Source of the DNA: an uncultured Bacteroidales bacterium | GTDB taxonomy: Bacteria > Bacteroidota > Bacteroidia > Bacteroidales > Paludibacteraceae | Assembly (NCBI GenBank): GCA_946614295.1 | Contig: CAMOGT010000007.1 | Coordinates: forward strand, 1 to 54,537 | DNA: 54,537 bases | Reading direction: 5' to 3' | Shown here: positions 52,789 to 54,537 of the stretch, one piece after another | Position numbering within the stretch: the stretch's first letter is position 1 | How the letters are laid out: each line of letters begins with the position of its first letter | Translations under genes and position numbers: made by a program | The notes under the pieces: model-generated | What the model saw: the letters and a program-made list of their open reading frames with translations, nothing else | Databases searched by the model: none | What the model was told of the DNA's origin: nothing

Positions 52789-52929
52789 AATATATAAGTA
52801 TTTGTTATTTTAACGGGGACCCCGACGGGGGCTAACGTAGTGCACCCGGTGGGGAGAGCGGAGGCAGGAGTTGCTTGTCGATTTAGCGAAGCGGTATCGA
52901 CCGCCGCACACTCCTTGCCGAACGCGACT
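52789..52929 (-). promoter_or_regulatory. Structured recA leader
   Basis: The leader contains CCCCCGTCGGGG (inverted repeat) and a GTCGATACCGCTTCGC-type stem region. No known riboswitch is recognised. It could affect recA translation or stability. Confidence 0.35.
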
Positions 52930-52961
52930 GCAAAATTACAAAAAAAAATGCACATACACAA
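52930..52961 (-). promoter_or_regulatory. recA promoter
   Basis: On the minus strand TAATTTTGC is 52938-52930, and TTGT at 52961-52958 is the -33 region, lying in the loop of the nth terminator hairpin. Confidence 0.65.
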
Positions 52962-52969
52962 GTATGTGC
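52944..52969 (-). terminator. nth terminator hairpin
   Basis: GCACATAC and GTATGTGC (8-bp perfect stem, loop TTGT) begin directly after the nth TGA and run into a T-run on the minus strand. Confidence 0.75.
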
Positions 52970-53614
52970 TCATTTTTTCTCATTTTTTCCGTATGACCTG
53001 CAGTATTGCGCGATTCCGCATTTCTCACATTGGGGCTTGCGGGCGGTGCAGACATACCTGCCGTGGAGCAATAACCAGTGGTGCGCCTTGGGGATAACCT
53101 CTGCAGGGATGTGTTTCACGAGCTGTTTCTCCGTTTGTAGCGGGTTTTTGCTGTTTGTCGTCAGCCCGAGCCGCTCGCTCACGCGGAAGATATGGGTATC
53201 GACCGCCATCGTCGGTTGGTGCCAGATCACGGCGCAGACCACGTTCGCTGTCTTTCTCCCTACGCCCTGCAGGGTCTGTAGGTCATCAATGTTATCCGGC
53301 ACCTCGCCCTGATAGACTTCCACCAGCCTTTGCGCCATCTGTACCAGATGCTCCGCCTTGCTCCGCGGATAACTGACCGACTTCACGTACTCGAACACCT
53401 CATCGCTGGTCGCTCCCGCCAATGCCTCGGGGGTCGGGTAGGCATCGAAGAGCGCCGGCGTAACCATGTTGACCCGTTTGTCCGTACACTGCGCCGAGAG
53501 CATGACGGCTACCAGCAACTCGTACGGGTTGCGGTACACCAGCTCGCTCTCCGCGACCGGCATGTTCGCCTCAAACCAAGCGAGAATATGTTCGAACCGT
53601 TCTTTCGTCCGCAT
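52970..53614 (-). CDS. nth: Endonuclease III (DNA glycosylase/AP lyase)
   Basis: 214 residues. The helix-hairpin-helix motif LQGVGRKTANVV with the catalytic Lys lies about residues 115-126, and the catalytic Asp is in VDTHIFRVSERLGL. The 4Fe-4S loop is CTARKPQCEKCGIAQYC (C-x6-C-x2-C-x5-C). It removes oxidised pyrimidines in base-excision repair. The S4 and DUF4924 genes lie upstream on the same strand. Confidence 0.97.
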   Translation of the reverse strand: MRTKERFEHILAWFEANMPVAESELVYRNPYELLVAVMLSAQCTDKRVNMVTPALFDAYPTPEALAGATSDEVFEYVKSVSYPRSKAEHLVQMAQRLVEVYQGEVPDNIDDLQTLQGVGRKTANVVCAVIWHQPTMAVDTHIFRVSERLGLTTNSKNPLQTEKQLVKHIPAEVIPKAHHWLLLHGRYVCTARKPQCEKCGIAQYCRSYGKNEKK

Positions 53615-53622
53615 GGTACTAA

Positions 53623-54072
53623 CTATTTAACGTCGCGGTAAGCGCGGCTCAGAAACTGCAGCAACTGCGTCGCCTGTTGTTGCACCTGCGCCGTCTCTGG
53701 GCTGATCTCTTTCTTTTGCAACCGCAGCAGCATGATCTGGTACAGCAGGATAAAACACGCCTCAATGTCGCTCATCGTGGGGCGGTCGGTCTTGGCTTTC
53801 AGGAGGTTGAGACTCGGTTGCAACCGCATCACCGCGGCGCGGTACATGGCGTCCTCGTTGAGCAGCTCACGATGCATCCCCTCCACCTCGTCCAGCGCAT
53901 TCTGCGCCAACTGCAGATGACCGCGCTCTACGATTCCCTCGCGGTGCATCATCTCGTTCAACTCATGCAACTCCTGCGACGCCTCCGCCTGCTGCGGAAA
54001 CGCCCGCAGGTAGTCCTCCATCTGCCATAGCCAGAGGATATACTCCGCAATATTATCACGCTTGACTTTCAC
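53623..54072 (-). CDS. DUF4924 family protein
   Basis: 149-residue helical protein starting with GTG at 54072; MKVKRDNIAEYILWLWQMEDYLRA matches the start of Bacteroidetes DUF4924, and LLYQIMLLRLQKKEISPET is near the C-terminus. Function unknown. It is followed by nth after 8 bases. Upstream lies a GAAAAGTG-type repeat with no Shine-Dalgarno sequence. Confidence 0.78.
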   Translation of the reverse strand: MKVKRDNIAEYILWLWQMEDYLRAFPQQAEASQELHELNEMMHREGIVERGHLQLAQNALDEVEGMHRELLNEDAMYRAAVMRLQPSLNLLKAKTDRPTMSDIEACFILLYQIMLLRLQKKEISPETAQVQQQATQLLQFLSRAYRDVK

Positions 54073-54115
54073 CTTTCACTTTGCACTTTTTATCTTTCAC
54101 TTTTCATCTTTCACT
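54063..54115. repeat. TTTCACT heptamer-like repeat between S4 gene and DUF4924
   Basis: About six imperfect TTTCACT/TTTCATC units span the end of the S4 gene, the gap and the DUF4924 start. Confidence 0.8.
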
Positions 54116-54529
54116 TTCCTCTTCATCTTCTTCCCAGTCTATTTCGTCCAGGTAGTTGTCGCTCATGAAGACTTCAATCTCGCGCCTGTCTTTCTTGGTC
54201 GGGCGTCCCAGCCCCCTGTCACGGACGCCGTTACCCGCCATGCGGGCGAGTTCGAGCAGCTCCAGCTGCTTGGGGTCGGTGCAGTCCTGCATGTACTCCG
54301 GCACAAGCTTGGCGCCCAGCCGGTTCTCGCTCAACTGCAATACCTTATAGGTATAGGTGATCGGACCTTTGCGGACATTGAACTTGTCACCGATCTTGAA
54401 CGTACGGCTCGGCTTGAGTTGCACGCCGCCCATCGTGATACGTCCGTTCTTGCACGCATCCGCAGCGATAGAGCGTGTCTTGTACACCCTCATCGCCCAT
54501 AAGTATTTATCTACGCGTACCTCGCTCAT
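54104..54529 (-). CDS. S4-domain RNA-binding protein (Hsp15-like)
   Basis: 141 residues. The S4 fold fills the N-terminus (VRVDKYLWAMRVYKTRSIAADACKNGRITMGGVQLKPSRTFKIGD). The tail is basic (GRPTKKDRREIEVF) and then strongly acidic (EIDWEEDEEESER). Hsp15 family members bind stalled 50S subunits. The ATG at 54529 is 8 bases from the window edge, so its promoter is outside. Confidence 0.9.
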   Translation of the reverse strand: MSEVRVDKYLWAMRVYKTRSIAADACKNGRITMGGVQLKPSRTFKIGDKFNVRKGPITYTYKVLQLSENRLGAKLVPEYMQDCTDPKQLELLELARMAGNGVRDRGLGRPTKKDRREIEVFMSDNYLDEIDWEEDEEESER

Positions 54530-54537
54530 TTGTTATT

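Overview
The window comes from a member of the order Bacteroidales (phylum Bacteroidota). The evidence is a SusC/SusD pair, lipoproteins with Bacteroidetes-style lipoboxes, InlB-type repeat proteins, Bacteroidetes-only families (DUF4861, DUF4924, DUF5063, LptE downstream of a sigma-54-type activator), and many promoters of the Bacteroidetes form TTTG-N19/20-TAnnTTTGC. Housekeeping genes are moderately GC-rich. The giant surface-protein gene and the TA/regulator region are visibly richer in A and T. The family within Bacteroidales cannot be fixed from this sequence; an uncultured gut or rumen lineage is a guess.

Layout. 1-6.7 kb: 3' part of rpoC, a secreted phosphatase with two PAP2 domains, a sugar-type nucleotidyltransferase and galE. 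6.7-7.5 kb: an MntA/HepT toxin-antitoxin pair with its own promoter. 7.5-14.4 kb: a 2236-residue secreted InlB-repeat protein with a G8 tract near its start, then a 40-residue ORF. 14.4-16.5 kb: an accessory patch holding a perfect 65-bp direct repeat around an orphan HigA-like regulator, a decayed gene remnant, a 96-bp palindrome, a possible small transcription unit and a BRO-family gene. 16.5-18.4 kb: an SDR dehydrogenase and a DUF4861 lipoprotein. 18.3-25.5 kb: exonuclease and DUF5063 (minus strand), then coiled-coil protein-upp-dprA, a small membrane protein, parC and maf. 25.5-30.5 kb (minus): UbiA prenyltransferase, cytoplasmic GH13, and the pta-ackA acetate operon. 30.5-33.5 kb: an OmpA-LysM protein, a CAT-anticodon tRNA and a second OmpA-domain protein. 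33.5-40.5 kb: lptE and a sigma-54-type activator (minus) divergent from a Wza/Wzc export pair, then topB. 40.5-49.1 kb: a compact pectin utilisation locus (susC-susD-PL1-GH28). 49.1-50.1 kb: a small secreted protein. 50.1-54.5 kb (minus): S4 protein-DUF4924-nth, then recA and an FAD oxidoreductase.

How the genes work together. SusC/SusD with the PL1 and GH28 enzymes would bind, cut and import pectin fragments; the SDR and DUF4861 genes 24 kb away may belong to the same diet. Pta and AckA produce acetate and ATP from the resulting sugars. The giant protein and the small secreted protein share a C-terminal tail motif and may use the same export or anchoring route.

The most unusual features are repeat-driven: heptamer-like tandem repeats at gene borders, two repeat-derived in-frame insertions inside one oxidoreductase gene, an 11-bp tandem repeat in the lptE signal-peptide region, the G8 tract, and the repeat-rich patch at 14.4-15.7 kb. 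No single new system is proven here. The best candidates are the possibly phase-variable giant surface protein and the repeat-flanked orphan antitoxin cassette.
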